A DNA stretch of 64,000 nucleotides from an uncultured Verrucomicrobiota bacterium (GTDB lineage Bacteria; Verrucomicrobiota; Verrucomicrobiia; Limisphaerales; UBA9464), in NCBI GenBank assembly GCA_903907925.1, contig CAIVQB010000077.1, forward strand, positions 62,001-126,000, read 5' to 3'. The notes under the pieces were generated by a model. The model saw nothing but the letters and a program-made list of their open reading frames with translations. It was not told the DNA's origin and did no database searches. Positions 1 through 8,294 of this stretch are shown here, in pieces; position 1 is the first letter of the stretch, and the number at the start of each line of letters is the position of its first letter. The position numbers and the translations under genes are program-made.

Positions 1-305
1 AAATGGGCCACCATGGTGGACAGGGATCCGTCAAAAACCCGCTCCAAAAAGGATGAACTTGCTGCGTTAACGCAATCTCGCTCGCGCACCAAGGCGCGAT
101 AGACGTAGGCGCGTCCGTCCAAGTCGTACCCCAGGGCACCCTTTTTCACCAAGCGGTTCAGAAGGGTCTTGGCCGTCACCGGATGCCAGGTCGGGTCGGC
201 CTTCGACAGTTCGTCAATGATTTCGGCGGCGGTGACCGGGTTGCGGGCCCAGACGACCCGCATGATTTCCCATTCCGTTTCAGAGATTCGAGGAAGATTG
301 GCCAT
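1..305 (-). CDS. BlaI/MecI/CopY-family transcriptional repressor (partial, 3' end off window)
   Basis: About 101 N-terminal residues are visible and form the winged-helix half of a BlaI/MecI/CopY repressor. The opening helix contains SETEWEIMRVVW, the DNA-binding region reads VTAKTLLNRLVKKG, and the wing is followed by YRALVRERDC. Family members repress as dimers and are cleaved or released by a membrane M56/BlaR1 protease usually encoded next. That partner would lie beyond the left edge and cannot be seen. The ATG at 305 is chosen because the family motif starts a few residues after it. The C-terminal dimerisation part is cut by the window. Target genes are unknown; an inverted repeat just upstream may be its own operator. 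Confidence 0.85.
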   Translation of the reverse strand, partial: MANLPRISETEWEIMRVVWARNPVTAAEIIDELSKADPTWHPVTAKTLLNRLVKKGALGYDLDGRAYVYRALVRERDCVNAASSSFLERVFDGSLSTMVAH

Positions 306-341
306 GGCAGGAGAAGAATGCGTTGCGCAGGTGACTGACTT

Positions 342-361
342 ACGTTTATGCACGTGAACGT
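342..361. promoter_or_regulatory. Inverted repeat upstream of the BlaI-type gene, possible operator
   Basis: ACGTT and AACGT face each other across 10 bases, 37 bases upstream of the repressor start codon. BlaI-family repressors usually bind short inverted repeats in their own promoter. This one does not match the classical TACA-TGTA core, so the assignment rests on position and symmetry only. Confidence 0.3.
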
Positions 362-434
362 TACCTGTCAACTCACAATCGTAAGAAGCCGGAAAGTCAG
401 TCCCCAAACGATCCGGTTGCCACTAGGAGCGCGT

Positions 435-1319
435 CTAAAGAAGCCCCTGATAGGCCAGCCAAAGCCCCCGGAAATAGCGCATGACCCGCACCGGGTCCGC
501 ACTCTCGGGAATCTCGGCCATGGTGTATCCATGGAACCCGGACGCCACCAGGCGGTTGAGCAGCGTTCGGAACGGATACTCCTCCAGGTAGAGGTCCCGC
601 ATGTGGACCGAAAAGATCTTCGCCCGGAGCCGCTCGAAATTGTTGTCGAACCCCGACCCTTCCAGATCGGTTTGGTTCGAGTTCCAACACACACCCACCG
701 CCGGATGATCGGCCACGTCCATGATGGTTCCGATGTGCGGCACCAGCGAGGTGCCCGGACCGTGCACCTCCAGACGGATTTGTTGTCCGTGATCGGCGGC
801 AAACCGCCCCAACTCGCGCAGCGACCGCCCGATCTGTTCCAGGGTTTTCTCGACCGGCACGTCCTTCGGCAATCCGTTCGGTCGAACCTTGACCCCGGTG
901 GCCCCGACATCCTGCGCAAGGAGGATGTAGTCCTGTGTCGCGACAATGTCGGCCCGCAGCTTGGATTGATCGGGTGTGTGGTAATCGAAGGCGCTGCCCA
1001 ACCCCATCAGTTGGACCGGGGAATCCGCAAACCGCCGCTTCACTTCCGCCCTTTCGTCCGCGCTCAAGGAAACCTCCACCCGATGCGCATGACTGGTCCG
1101 CAATTCCACCCCGTCAAACCGGGCCTCGGTGCAATTCTTGAGAATCGTCGCGATGTCCCAATCCTTCGCCAGGTTGTAGGTCACCAATCCGAGTTTCAGC
1201 GGGGATCGCCGGGCCGTCGGGGCCACCTCAGGCGCCGCCGTCGCGGATGGGGCAATGGAAACCGACCCGGCGACCAACAGGGGAACGGTCGCGATAAACT
1301 CCCGTCGGGTGGATTGCAT
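435..1319 (-). CDS. Tat-exported sugar phosphate isomerase/epimerase (xylose isomerase-like TIM barrel)
   Basis: The 294-residue product starts at the ATG at 1319, because the next residues (STRREFIATVPLLVAGSV) form a twin-arginine-type signal peptide; the ORF track start at 1391 adds an implausible leader. The mature part (KLGLVTYNLAKDWD, then FDGVELRTSHAHRVEVS, later VGVCWNSNQTD and FSVHMRDLY) follows the xylose isomerase-like TIM-barrel pattern (COG1082), with metal-binding Glu/His residues at strand ends. It is probably an isomerase or epimerase acting on a free sugar outside the cytoplasm; the substrate cannot be read. It lies 91 bases downstream of the GntP permease on the same strand, which suggests a shared sugar-acid role. 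Confidence 0.82.
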   Translation of the reverse strand: MQSTRREFIATVPLLVAGSVSIAPSATAAPEVAPTARRSPLKLGLVTYNLAKDWDIATILKNCTEARFDGVELRTSHAHRVEVSLSADERAEVKRRFADSPVQLMGLGSAFDYHTPDQSKLRADIVATQDYILLAQDVGATGVKVRPNGLPKDVPVEKTLEQIGRSLRELGRFAADHGQQIRLEVHGPGTSLVPHIGTIMDVADHPAVGVCWNSNQTDLEGSGFDNNFERLRAKIFSVHMRDLYLEEYPFRTLLNRLVASGFHGYTMAEIPESADPVRVMRYFRGLWLAYQGLL

Positions 1320-1410
1320 TCCCTTCCCATGCGCCAACCCGGCCCGACTGGAAAGCAAAACCCTCCGCGAACCTCCGCGGGATTCCTCCATTCCGCCCTT
1401 CCGACCGAGC

Positions 1411-2817
1411 TTATCGGAACGGGATCAGCTTGTACGCCACCAGCGACAACAGCATCCCGGCGATGCCCACGATCGTCTCGCAGATTGTCCAGGTGCGCAG
1501 GGTCTGGCCGACGCTCAATCCGAGGCAATCCTTCACGATCCAGAACCCGGCGTCATTGAGATGGCTCAGGAAGAGCGATCCGCACCCGATGGCCACGATG
1601 ATCAACGCGACATGCGACGGGGTCAGCTCGGGATGTTGCAGCACCACCGGCACCAGCAGCGCGGAAGCCGTCGTGATCGCCACCGTCGCGGAACCGGTCG
1701 CCACGCGAATGAAGGACGACACCAGCCATCCGTAGAGCAACGGAGGCAGATGCGCCTCGGTCCCGGCGCGCCCGATCGAATCCGCCACCCCACTGTCCCG
1801 CAGCACCCGCGCGAATCCGCCGCCACCCCCAATGACCAGCAACGTCATGCCCACCGTGGCGATGCAGCTCTCCGTGAATTTCCAAACCTCCGCCGCAGTA
1901 TAGCCGCAATGGGTTCCCAGCGACCACGAAGCCACCAGCACTGCGATAAGCAATGCCATCGTGGGATTGCCGATGAAGGTGGCCGTTTCCCGCACCGGAT
2001 TTCCCTTGGGCAACACCAATTCAGCCAATGTTGCCATGAGCATCAACACCACCGGCAACAGGATGGAAAGCAGGGTCAGCCAGAATCCGGGGGGCTGGAA
2101 GCCCGACTGCGCCGAACGAATCCGGACCGGCATCGGCGGCGGATTCGCCACCACGCGCCGGATGGCAAACCGGGCGAACAACGGACCCGCAATGGCCGCC
2201 GTCGGAATGCCGATGGCGAAGCCCCAGAACAGGACCAACCCCATGTTCGCGTGAAGGGCTTCCACTGCCACCACCGGACCGGGATGCGGCGGCATCACGC
2301 CGTGCATCACCGACAAACAGGACAACAACGGCAGAAACAAGCGGAGAAACGGCTGCTTGGTTTCGTGGGTCAAGGTGAGGAGGATCGGCAGCAGGAGCAC
2401 CAACCCGACCGCAAACCAGGTGGTCAATCCCACCGCGAGGGCGAGCGCCATGATGCACCACTGGATACGTTTCGGGCCGAAGAACGCCGCGAATCGTCGC
2501 GCCAGAACTTCGGCTCCACCAGATTCGGCCAACAACCGGCCCACCATCGTTCCCAGGCCGATCACTGCCGCGATGCCGCCCAAGGTCGCCCCGACGCCGT
2601 CGGCAAACGACTTGGCCACCGCCAGCATGGTGTAACCCGATTCGTGGCCCGCCGCATCCTTCACCAGACGGCCCATCGCCACCGCGCCGGCTCCCACCAT
2701 CAACGACGCCAGCAACAGCGCGACGAAGGCGTTGAACTTGTAGCGGGTGATCAGCAGTACCAGCGCACCGATTGCGGCGAGCGCCAAAACGATGAGTTTC
2801 CAGTCGACGGAGGTCAT
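1411..2817 (-). CDS. GntP-family gluconate/sugar-acid:H+ symporter
   Basis: The 468-residue integral membrane protein has about 12 hydrophobic segments. Typical GntP features are visible: VIGLGTMVGRLLAESGGAEVLA near residue 90, a VGLVLLLPI segment near 140, the VMHGVMPPHPGPV loop near 170 and a C-terminal LSHLNDAGFWIVKD. The family imports gluconate or related hydroxy acids with protons. The start is ATG 2817 (TSVDWKLIVLALAAIGA), since the upstream extension to 2991 is hydrophilic and overlaps a dispersed repeat. It heads a two-gene minus-strand unit with the sugar isomerase. Substrate is inferred from the family; gluconate, glycerate or another sugar acid are all possible. Confidence 0.9.
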   Translation of the reverse strand: MTSVDWKLIVLALAAIGALVLLITRYKFNAFVALLLASLMVGAGAVAMGRLVKDAAGHESGYTMLAVAKSFADGVGATLGGIAAVIGLGTMVGRLLAESGGAEVLARRFAAFFGPKRIQWCIMALALAVGLTTWFAVGLVLLLPILLTLTHETKQPFLRLFLPLLSCLSVMHGVMPPHPGPVVAVEALHANMGLVLFWGFAIGIPTAAIAGPLFARFAIRRVVANPPPMPVRIRSAQSGFQPPGFWLTLLSILLPVVLMLMATLAELVLPKGNPVRETATFIGNPTMALLIAVLVASWSLGTHCGYTAAEVWKFTESCIATVGMTLLVIGGGGGFARVLRDSGVADSIGRAGTEAHLPPLLYGWLVSSFIRVATGSATVAITTASALLVPVVLQHPELTPSHVALIIVAIGCGSLFLSHLNDAGFWIVKDCLGLSVGQTLRTWTICETIVGIAGMLLSLVAYKLIPFR

Positions 2818-2883
2818 GGAGATCGGGAGCGAGCCTGACACGAACGTCGACCGGGTGGGAAGCTCCTCCGCGTGGAATGTCGA

Positions 2884-2945
2884 GGCACCTCCCTGAGCCG
2901 CGTGAACGCGGAACTCCCGGTGGGAAACTCCTCGTCGCGAGAGTC
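2884..2945 (+). repeat. Partial copy of intergenic repeat module B
   Basis: The stretch GAGCCGCGTGAACGCGGAAC followed by TCCCGGTGGGA matches the first third of module B, which is seen whole near 4728, 27536 and 41330. The remainder is degenerate. It fills the gap between rmuC and the GntP gene. Confidence 0.7.
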
Positions 2946-2987
2946 CGCTCACCTCAGGAGACACCCGACGCACGAGCCGCAGCCAGG

Positions 2988-4502
2988 TCACGTCGTCGGA
3001 GGCAAGCGCAGGGTCACATCAAGCGGGGTCCCCTCACCCAGCGCTTTCGATTCGGTGCCGCCACCCAACTTCAACAGCTTCTCGCCACCGGGCCGCACCC
3101 GGCTCTCAAAACTCCCGACCGCCTCGTTGTAGGATTTCACCGCCCGTTCGAGTCCGCCCCGGATATGAACGAAATGGCCGCTGAAGGTGACCACCCGTTC
3201 GTACAACTCGCGCGCCGCCGCCGCGATTTCACGGGCGTTCTGGGATTGCTCATACTGCTGCCAGCTCACAGAAACGCTGCGCAACAGGGCGATCAACGAC
3301 GCCGGCGTGGTCAGCAGAATCCGGCGCTCCGCCGCCCACATCAACAATTCGGAATCCCCCTCCAGCGCCGCGCTGAACAACGAGTCCGCCGGCAGGAACA
3401 GGACCACGTGATCCAACGCGTCGGGGAATTGACGCGGATAATCCCGGTCCGCCAGTGCCTTCACTGTGTCGCGCAGTTTCCGCGCGTGTTGCGCCAGCGC
3501 CTCCGCCCGACGCCCGGCATCGGCCTCGCCCAGCGCACTCAGGAAGTCGAGGTCCGGCACCTTGGAATCGACGATGATCATCCGCTCGCCCGGCAGCCGG
3601 ACGATCATGTCCGGCTTGCTCTCCCCTTCCCGAACCTGCTCGACGAAATCGCAATGCGCGCTGAGTCCGGCCGCCTCCACCACCCGGCGGAGGGTCTCTT
3701 CACCCCAACGTCCACGGGCCTGGTTGCTCGACAGCACCATCCGCAGCCGCTGGGTCTCGCTGGACAGGCTCTGGCTCTGGGTTGCGAGTTCCTGCAACTG
3801 CTGCTTCACCTTGCCCAGCGTGTCGACCTGTTGAGCTTCGGCCTGCTGCAAACGCTGTTGGTAGGCCTTCAACTGTTCCTCCAGCGGACGCACCAGCGCC
3901 GCCACACCTTCTTGGCGTTGGGTCAGATCGCCAGCGGCGGCCGTCTGGAACTTGGCGAAGGTCTCATTCGCCAGCCGTAGAAAATCAGGAGTGTTGGCGC
4001 TCAACGCCTCGGCCGCGAGTGCCTTGAACTGATCCCTCAAAGTAAGAAGCGCCCGATCGCTGGTGACCCGTAGTTCGACCAATGCGGCATCCTGCTTCTC
4101 GCGGAGTGCACGCTCGTTGTCGGCGTGAAACCGGCGCTGTTCCTCGAGCAGAACCCGGCCCATCTCCACCTCCTGGCGCGCCGCCGCCAATGCCGTTTCC
4201 GCCAATCCCACCCGCTCCCGCATCGCGGCCAAATCCTGACCGGAAGCCGCGGCCTCCGCGGTTCGGGCCAGCGACAGCGACTCAGCCGCCGCCCGACTCG
4301 CCTCCGCCCCGGCCGCCCGTGCCGCTGCCGCCGAGGCTTCCTCACGAGCCTTGGCGAGATCCGCATCGCGGGTCGCCAACTGGTTTCTCAGCTCGAATTC
4401 AACGCCGGCATCGGCCGGTGTCCGGCGTTGCCCGCGCAACACCCATCCCACCAGGAGCCCCAAAACCAGGCCGACCACTAACGCAACAATTCTCTCAACC
4501 AT
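2988..4502 (-). CDS. rmuC: DNA recombination protein RmuC
   Basis: The 504-residue protein has the RmuC layout: an N-terminal membrane anchor (VERIVALVVGLVLGLLVGWVL, residues 2-22), a long Ala/Glu/Arg-rich coiled coil to about residue 190, then the nuclease-like RmuC domain with GRWGEETLRRVVEAAGL, CDFVEQ, KPDMIVRLPG and IIVDSKVPDLDF. The C-terminal ILLTTPASLIALLRSV is also characteristic. RmuC limits recombination at inverted repeats in Escherichia coli; the mechanism is not settled. The start is set at ATG 4502 just before the anchor; the track start at 4529 adds nine residues. It stands alone on the minus strand between two repeat-bearing gaps. Confidence 0.93.
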   Translation of the reverse strand: MVERIVALVVGLVLGLLVGWVLRGQRRTPADAGVEFELRNQLATRDADLAKAREEASAAAARAAGAEASRAAAESLSLARTAEAAASGQDLAAMRERVGLAETALAAARQEVEMGRVLLEEQRRFHADNERALREKQDAALVELRVTSDRALLTLRDQFKALAAEALSANTPDFLRLANETFAKFQTAAAGDLTQRQEGVAALVRPLEEQLKAYQQRLQQAEAQQVDTLGKVKQQLQELATQSQSLSSETQRLRMVLSSNQARGRWGEETLRRVVEAAGLSAHCDFVEQVREGESKPDMIVRLPGERMIIVDSKVPDLDFLSALGEADAGRRAEALAQHARKLRDTVKALADRDYPRQFPDALDHVVLFLPADSLFSAALEGDSELLMWAAERRILLTTPASLIALLRSVSVSWQQYEQSQNAREIAAAARELYERVVTFSGHFVHIRGGLERAVKSYNEAVGSFESRVRPGGEKLLKLGGGTESKALGEGTPLDVTLRLPPTT

Positions 4503-4584
4503 TGGCACCCCGCGAGAGACGCCACACACGGCCCCTCACGCAACGACAAAGTGCAGCGCAGCTCCTTGCACCTGAAGAGAGGAC

Positions 4585-4940
4585 ACCGATTGCACGAATT
4601 GACACGGATTTAGAAAGAATGAAATCGAATGGATCGGCACTTCGGGAATCGTTGAGAATTCGTGAATCAATATCCCGATTTCCGCCGCTTCCGGTGGAGC
4701 AAATCTCGCGACAAGCCGAATCGACGTGACTCCCCGAACCGCGTAAACGCGGAACTCCGGTCGCAGTAGGGCGAACCTCCCGGTGAGCCGAGTGAACGGA
4801 CGAATTTAACCCCGCCCGGCGGCGTTCCATGCTCTGCCACGCACCCGGCTCGGCGGGAGTCTCGACCCTGTCGATCGCATTCGCCTCTTCAACTCTTCAC
4901 CATTTCAACCCTTCATCCCGTCCTCCCAATCCGTGTCTCT
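4585..4940 (+). repeat. Composite intergenic repeat, copy 1 (modules A-B-C-A')
   Basis: This gap of about 470 bases between the AAA ATPase and rmuC holds no gene. It contains module A (GCACGAATTGACACGGATTT, with a diverged GAATTCGTGAA nearby), module B (4728-4875, from GACTCCCCGAACCGCG to CTCGACCCTG), module C (4881-4920, CTCTTCAACTCTTCACC repeating a TTCAACY unit) and A' (CCCAATCCGTGTC). Within B, CTCCCGGTGAGCCG (4777-4790) and CGGCTCGGCGGGAG (4846-4859) are imperfect inverted arms. The same modules recur in the same relative order at 41262-41555 and, reversed, at 27500-27815. Confidence 0.8.
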
Positions 4941-4970
4941 CCGCTACGAAATCCCCGTTCAAAGGATTGG

Positions 4971-5726
4971 TCACAGGAGCGGACCTTCGTCGGTCGGTTC
5001 ACCGAGGAGTTGTTCCAAGCGCCTGGGGAAGTTGTTCAGGAAATCACGGGTCACCGTGTAGTGTTCCGTGTCCTCAAATCGAACCTCCGCGACTCCGGAA
5101 TCGCCAAACTGCAGGATCCTCGCCCGCGGATAGGCGAGGAGGATGGGCGAGTGGGTCGCGATGATGAATTGGGAACCTTCGAGTACCAGTTGGTGGATCG
5201 CCGCCAGTGCAGCGAGTTGACGGTTCGGCGACAAAGCCGCTTCCGGCTCGTCCATGAGGTACAATCCATCGCCCCTGAACTTGTGGGTCAAAAGGGTCAT
5301 GAACGCCTCGCCATGTGAACGGGCATGCAACGACCGATTGTCGTAGCCGCCGAGGTACCCGACTTGGTCCATGTAGGTTGCGACGTTGAAGAAACTTTCG
5401 GCGCGCAGAAAATAGCCGTCGGCAGGCTTCTTGAAACTTCGGGCGAGGCGCAACGATTGATGCAGTGAGGAGACCGATTCGACGGTCTTCAGTTGAACGT
5501 TTTTGGTTCCACCTTCCGGACTGTAGCCCAGCGCGACGGCGATGGCCTCAAGCACTGTTGATTTTCCGACCCCGTTTTCGCCGACGAAGAAAGTCACGTC
5601 CGGATGAAACCTGAGGGTCCCCATTCCGCGAATGGAAGGGATGTTGAACGGGTAGACGTTCGGGTCACCCGCTGCATCCGAACGGACAGAAACCGCCTGC
5701 AGGTAGGGCTTGGCGTCGAGAGTCAT
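4971..5726 (-). CDS. AAA-type predicted ATPase (SMC/RecF-like ABC ATPase fold)
   Basis: The 251-residue soluble ATPase has Walker A GENGVGKST (residues 49-57), a signature-like ARSHGEAFM (135-143), Walker B GLYLMDEPEAALSP (154-167) and a switch region IIATHSPI (188-195). This is the compact COG3910-type AAA family, in which no coiled coil separates the two halves. Such proteins are widely found alone and their role is not established; some relatives act in phage defence, but no partner nuclease or methylase is adjacent. The gene is bracketed by nearly identical non-coding segments (4881-4937 and 5726-5773), the right one beginning inside its start codon. This suggests it may have moved or been duplicated with its flanks. 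Confidence 0.85.
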   Translation of the reverse strand: MTLDAKPYLQAVSVRSDAAGDPNVYPFNIPSIRGMGTLRFHPDVTFFVGENGVGKSTVLEAIAVALGYSPEGGTKNVQLKTVESVSSLHQSLRLARSFKKPADGYFLRAESFFNVATYMDQVGYLGGYDNRSLHARSHGEAFMTLLTHKFRGDGLYLMDEPEAALSPNRQLAALAAIHQLVLEGSQFIIATHSPILLAYPRARILQFGDSGVAEVRFEDTEHYTVTRDFLNNFPRRLEQLLGEPTDEGPLL

Positions 5727-5800
5727 CGCCTCTTCAACTCATTTCCCTTCATCCCGTCCTCCCAATCCGTGTCAATTGGTGCAATCCGTGTCTCCCACCG
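5726..5800 (+). repeat. Modules C and A', direct repeat of the segment at 4881-4937
   Basis: TCGCCTCTTCAACTC, then CCTTCATCCCGTCCTCCC and AATCCGTGTC, is shared with 4881-4937 apart from an internal length difference in the TTCAAC part. It continues into a second AATCCGTGTC, giving a pair of A motifs. The AAA ATPase gene lies exactly between the two copies. Confidence 0.75.
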
Positions 5801-5804
5801 GGCA

Positions 5805-7028
5805 TCAAGGCTTGAACACAATCCGACTCACCACGTCGTTGGTGGTGGCCTGAAACCAGCCACCGTATTCGACGAGGTACAAAGCACCGTCCGGTCCGCG
5901 ACGAAGCGAGATGGGGCCGCCGGGCAGGCCCTGGGCAAACGGTTCAGTGGCCCCGGGCTGCAGGGTCTTCGCGTCGACCGGCGCGAACCGGACTGTCTTG
6001 CGGTTGTAGTCGGAATAAAACAGGCCGCCCCGGTAGCGTTCCGGAAACGCGGCACCCGACTTCGGGGCGCGATAGATCAGGGCTCCGGTGCAGGAACCGC
6101 CACCGTTCCGCTTGTACATCAGCCAGGGTGCCGTGAATCCGTCGACGTGATTGGTCCGCGTCAACGTCGCGAGGCCATCTGCGAAAACCCGCGGCCATCC
6201 GAAGTTCGCGCCGGGCGTGATGCGGTTAATCTCCTCGTGATCGTCCAGTTCGTCGCCGCCGTTTTCTGCGAGAAGAAGAAGCCCGGACACCGAATCCCAG
6301 TTCAGCAACCACGGCTGACGATGCCCGCGGGTGAACACTTCGCCACGCGCTCCGGGCGTCTTGGTGTGGGGATTCCCGGGCGGAACCGTTCCGTCCAGAT
6401 TCAAGCGGAGCACCTTGCCCCGCAGATCGCCGATCGACTGCGCCTGATTCGCCGGATCATCACAGTATTCCTTGAGCTTCCAGATGACGTTGTTGTCCCC
6501 AGTCGTCACGTAGAGCAGGCGCTCTTTCGGGTGCATCAGGAGACCGCCACCGACGTGTTGCGCGCCTTCATCCCCGTCGAATTCAATCAGCGTCTTGTCA
6601 CTGCCGGCCACGAGCATCGCGGCGGCACCGGTCCCACGGATCTCCCAGCGACTGACCCGGCTCCGATACTTTCCCGCCGGACGTTCGAGGGCGTGCGAGA
6701 AGAGAAACAGCGTGTTGTTTTTGGGGAAGTCCGGATGAAACGCGATGCCATGAAGACCGCGGTCGCCGTTGGTATCGGTCGGAATGGTCCCGACCAGATG
6801 CCGTTGCAGCGTGGTCAGGTCCACGCGCCAGATCTGTCCGGCGCGGCCGGTGATCCAAACGGCGTTGTCGGGGGCGAACGCGAGGTCCATCGGCTCGCGA
6901 ACCTCCGGGCCGGCCACCGCCTCGCGGACAAATCCCACCGGCAGTTTCACCTCCGCCCGCGCCGAAACGATGGAACCAGCGACGACGACGAAAAGGATCC
7001 GCAGCGCGACGGGCAGACTGGATTTCAC
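5805..7028 (-). CDS. Exported PQQ-dependent sugar dehydrogenase-like beta-propeller
   Basis: The 407-residue product has a signal peptide (KSSLPVALRILFVVVAGSIVSARA) when read from the GTG at 7028. The longer track ORF adds 56 residues without export logic. The mature chain is a soluble glucose dehydrogenase-type propeller (GSDH, COG2133): EPMDLAFAPDNAVWITGRAGQIWRVDL, GDRGLHGIAFHPDF, GGGLLMHPKERLLYVTTGDNN, ENGGDELDDHEEINRITPGANFGWP and a final GPDGALYLVEY. The His of LHGIAFHP and the DDHEEIN loop correspond to the catalytic/calcium region of the family. It probably oxidises an aldose in the periplasm using PQQ. Several relatives lack proven activity, so the substrate is uncertain. Confidence 0.87.
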   Translation of the reverse strand: MKSSLPVALRILFVVVAGSIVSARAEVKLPVGFVREAVAGPEVREPMDLAFAPDNAVWITGRAGQIWRVDLTTLQRHLVGTIPTDTNGDRGLHGIAFHPDFPKNNTLFLFSHALERPAGKYRSRVSRWEIRGTGAAAMLVAGSDKTLIEFDGDEGAQHVGGGLLMHPKERLLYVTTGDNNVIWKLKEYCDDPANQAQSIGDLRGKVLRLNLDGTVPPGNPHTKTPGARGEVFTRGHRQPWLLNWDSVSGLLLLAENGGDELDDHEEINRITPGANFGWPRVFADGLATLTRTNHVDGFTAPWLMYKRNGGGSCTGALIYRAPKSGAAFPERYRGGLFYSDYNRKTVRFAPVDAKTLQPGATEPFAQGLPGGPISLRRGPDGALYLVEYGGWFQATTNDVVSRIVFKP

Positions 7029-7276
7029 GCGGTGGCAAATCGAAGGCGGGATGAACGGCACACGCCAAGGGTGGTCGGACCAGCGTCGAAGGCAAGTTTG
7101 GACCCCGCCGATCCTCCGATGTGCCGCCACAAAAAGATGGCGACACCAAAGCGCCATGAACGCGGTCGCGAGGCAATGCGGCCCTGCGTTCAGCACCTTT
7201 TTAAAACCTACTCGACCGACCGGGTTTGGAAAACGAGCCGGTCAAAACCAACACCGGCCCAAAACCGCAAACGCGG

Positions 7277-7372
7277 TCAGGTTCCCCGACGCGACGCCGG
7301 AGGTGCCGGCTTGGGCACGACCTTCTTGGGCTTCTTCACTTCTTTTTTGTGACTGTTGCTTCCTTTGGCCAT
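7277..7372 (-). CDS. 31-residue basic Lys/Pro-rich small protein
   Basis: A short gene below the ORF-track cutoff encodes 31 residues beginning MAKGSNSHKKEVKKPKKV and ending PPASRRGT. It is rich in Lys and Pro with no hydrophobic segment. An AGGA Shine-Dalgarno sequence sits seven bases before the ATG, better than at most genes in this window. The composition suggests a disordered nucleic-acid- or ribosome-associated peptide, but no function is known to me. It lies between the sugar dehydrogenase and tRNA-Ser with its own upstream space, so it is probably transcribed independently. Confidence 0.6.
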   Translation of the reverse strand: MAKGSNSHKKEVKKPKKVVPKPAPPASRRGT

Positions 7373-7583
7373 AAAGAATTCCTGTGTGTTGCTGACCCCG
7401 AGTAACGCGGCTTTGCCGCCACATTACAACCGAAGAGAACGTCTATTTGAACGTGGAAGCCGTTTCCACACGAGTTCCCATCCCCGCCATCTCGGCCTCG
7501 ACGAGATCCATCGATTCAAACGGATTTCAGGGGAATCTTTCCGCCCGTCGAACCAAACCAGATCCAACGCGGAGTTCCACGCA

Positions 7584-7672
7584 TGGAGGAGAGGGGGGGA
7601 TTCGAACCCCCGATAGTGTTTAGCTATTCACGCTTTCCAGGCGTGCGCCTTAAGCCACTCAGCCACCTCTCC
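7584..7672 (-). tRNA. tRNA-Ser (GGA)
   Basis: On the minus strand the sequence folds as a class II tRNA. The acceptor GGAGAGG pairs with CCTCTCC, the anticodon arm is CACGC-CTGGAAA-GCGTG with anticodon GGA, there is a long variable arm (TAGCTAAACACTA), and the T arm is GGGGG-TTCGAAT-CCCCC. CCA appears to be encoded (TGG at 7584-7586 on the plus strand), which makes the discriminator base U rather than the usual G of bacterial tRNA-Ser. Reads UCC/UCU codons. Confidence 0.96.
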
Positions 7673-7800
7673 ACCGCGAGACGACAAGGTGCGAAAGCAG
7701 CAGTCCGCGTGCAACAAGTTTTCGGTCGCCTCATTTCGCCGGCACTCGCGAGTGCGCCGGTTGCAACTCCGAATCGACCCTCCGAAACTTCACCACGGCT

Positions 7801-8271
7801 CTACAAAAACGCCGGAAGATTCCGTAGCACGCCGAAACCGAAGACGGTCCCCAGCAGGCAGGCGATGACGTAGCGGTTGTTGAGTGGATTCGGCCACCAA
7901 CGGCCTGTCCAGACGCCCCGAACCTGGCGAATCGCAAAAGCTCCACACAACGGCAACGCCAGCACCGCCAACGGATTGAACCGCCACGCTGCCCGAAATT
8001 CCCCGTTCAACAAGGCATGCAGGGCCCGCGTGGAACCGCAACCGGGACACAGCAGTCCGGTGGTTTCGTGCAGCCAACAGCGCGGAAAAAAGAACTGGCC
8101 GCGGGGTTCAATCCGCCAGATCAGCGCTCCGACGGCGACGGCAGCAACCCCACCCACCATCAGCCACCGGCGCCCGAAGCTCCGGTCGACGCCCACCGCG
8201 CCCGGCGCATCCGGTAGAAACGGGGGAATGGCAGAAGGATCGACCTCCAACATGAAAACGGAAGGCGGCAT
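7801..8271 (-). CDS. DUF2752 membrane protein
   Basis: The 156-residue protein has the DUF2752 signature: a Cys-containing loop LLCPGCGSTRALHALLNGE followed by AAWRFNPLAVLALP. Three hydrophobic segments (about residues 37-54, 108-125 and 140-155) place it in the cytoplasmic membrane. The function is unknown; the CPxCGxTR motif is the only strongly conserved feature. It is the last gene of a tight minus-strand unit with the GYF_2 protein (23 bases upstream) and the POT transporter. GYF_2 and DUF2752 proteins are often neighbours, which suggests a joint membrane role. A start at the internal ATG 8253 is also possible. Confidence 0.85.
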   Translation of the reverse strand: MPPSVFMLEVDPSAIPPFLPDAPGAVGVDRSFGRRWLMVGGVAAVAVGALIWRIEPRGQFFFPRCWLHETTGLLCPGCGSTRALHALLNGEFRAAWRFNPLAVLALPLCGAFAIRQVRGVWTGRWWPNPLNNRYVIACLLGTVFGFGVLRNLPAFL

Positions 8272-8294
8272 GGTTCAAAGGTCAAACCAGATCC

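Noticed and set aside
1255-2838. 527-residue plus-strand ORF opposite GntP
   Set aside because: His/Arg/Gln-rich antisense translation of a membrane protein gene; no start or ribosome-binding site support.
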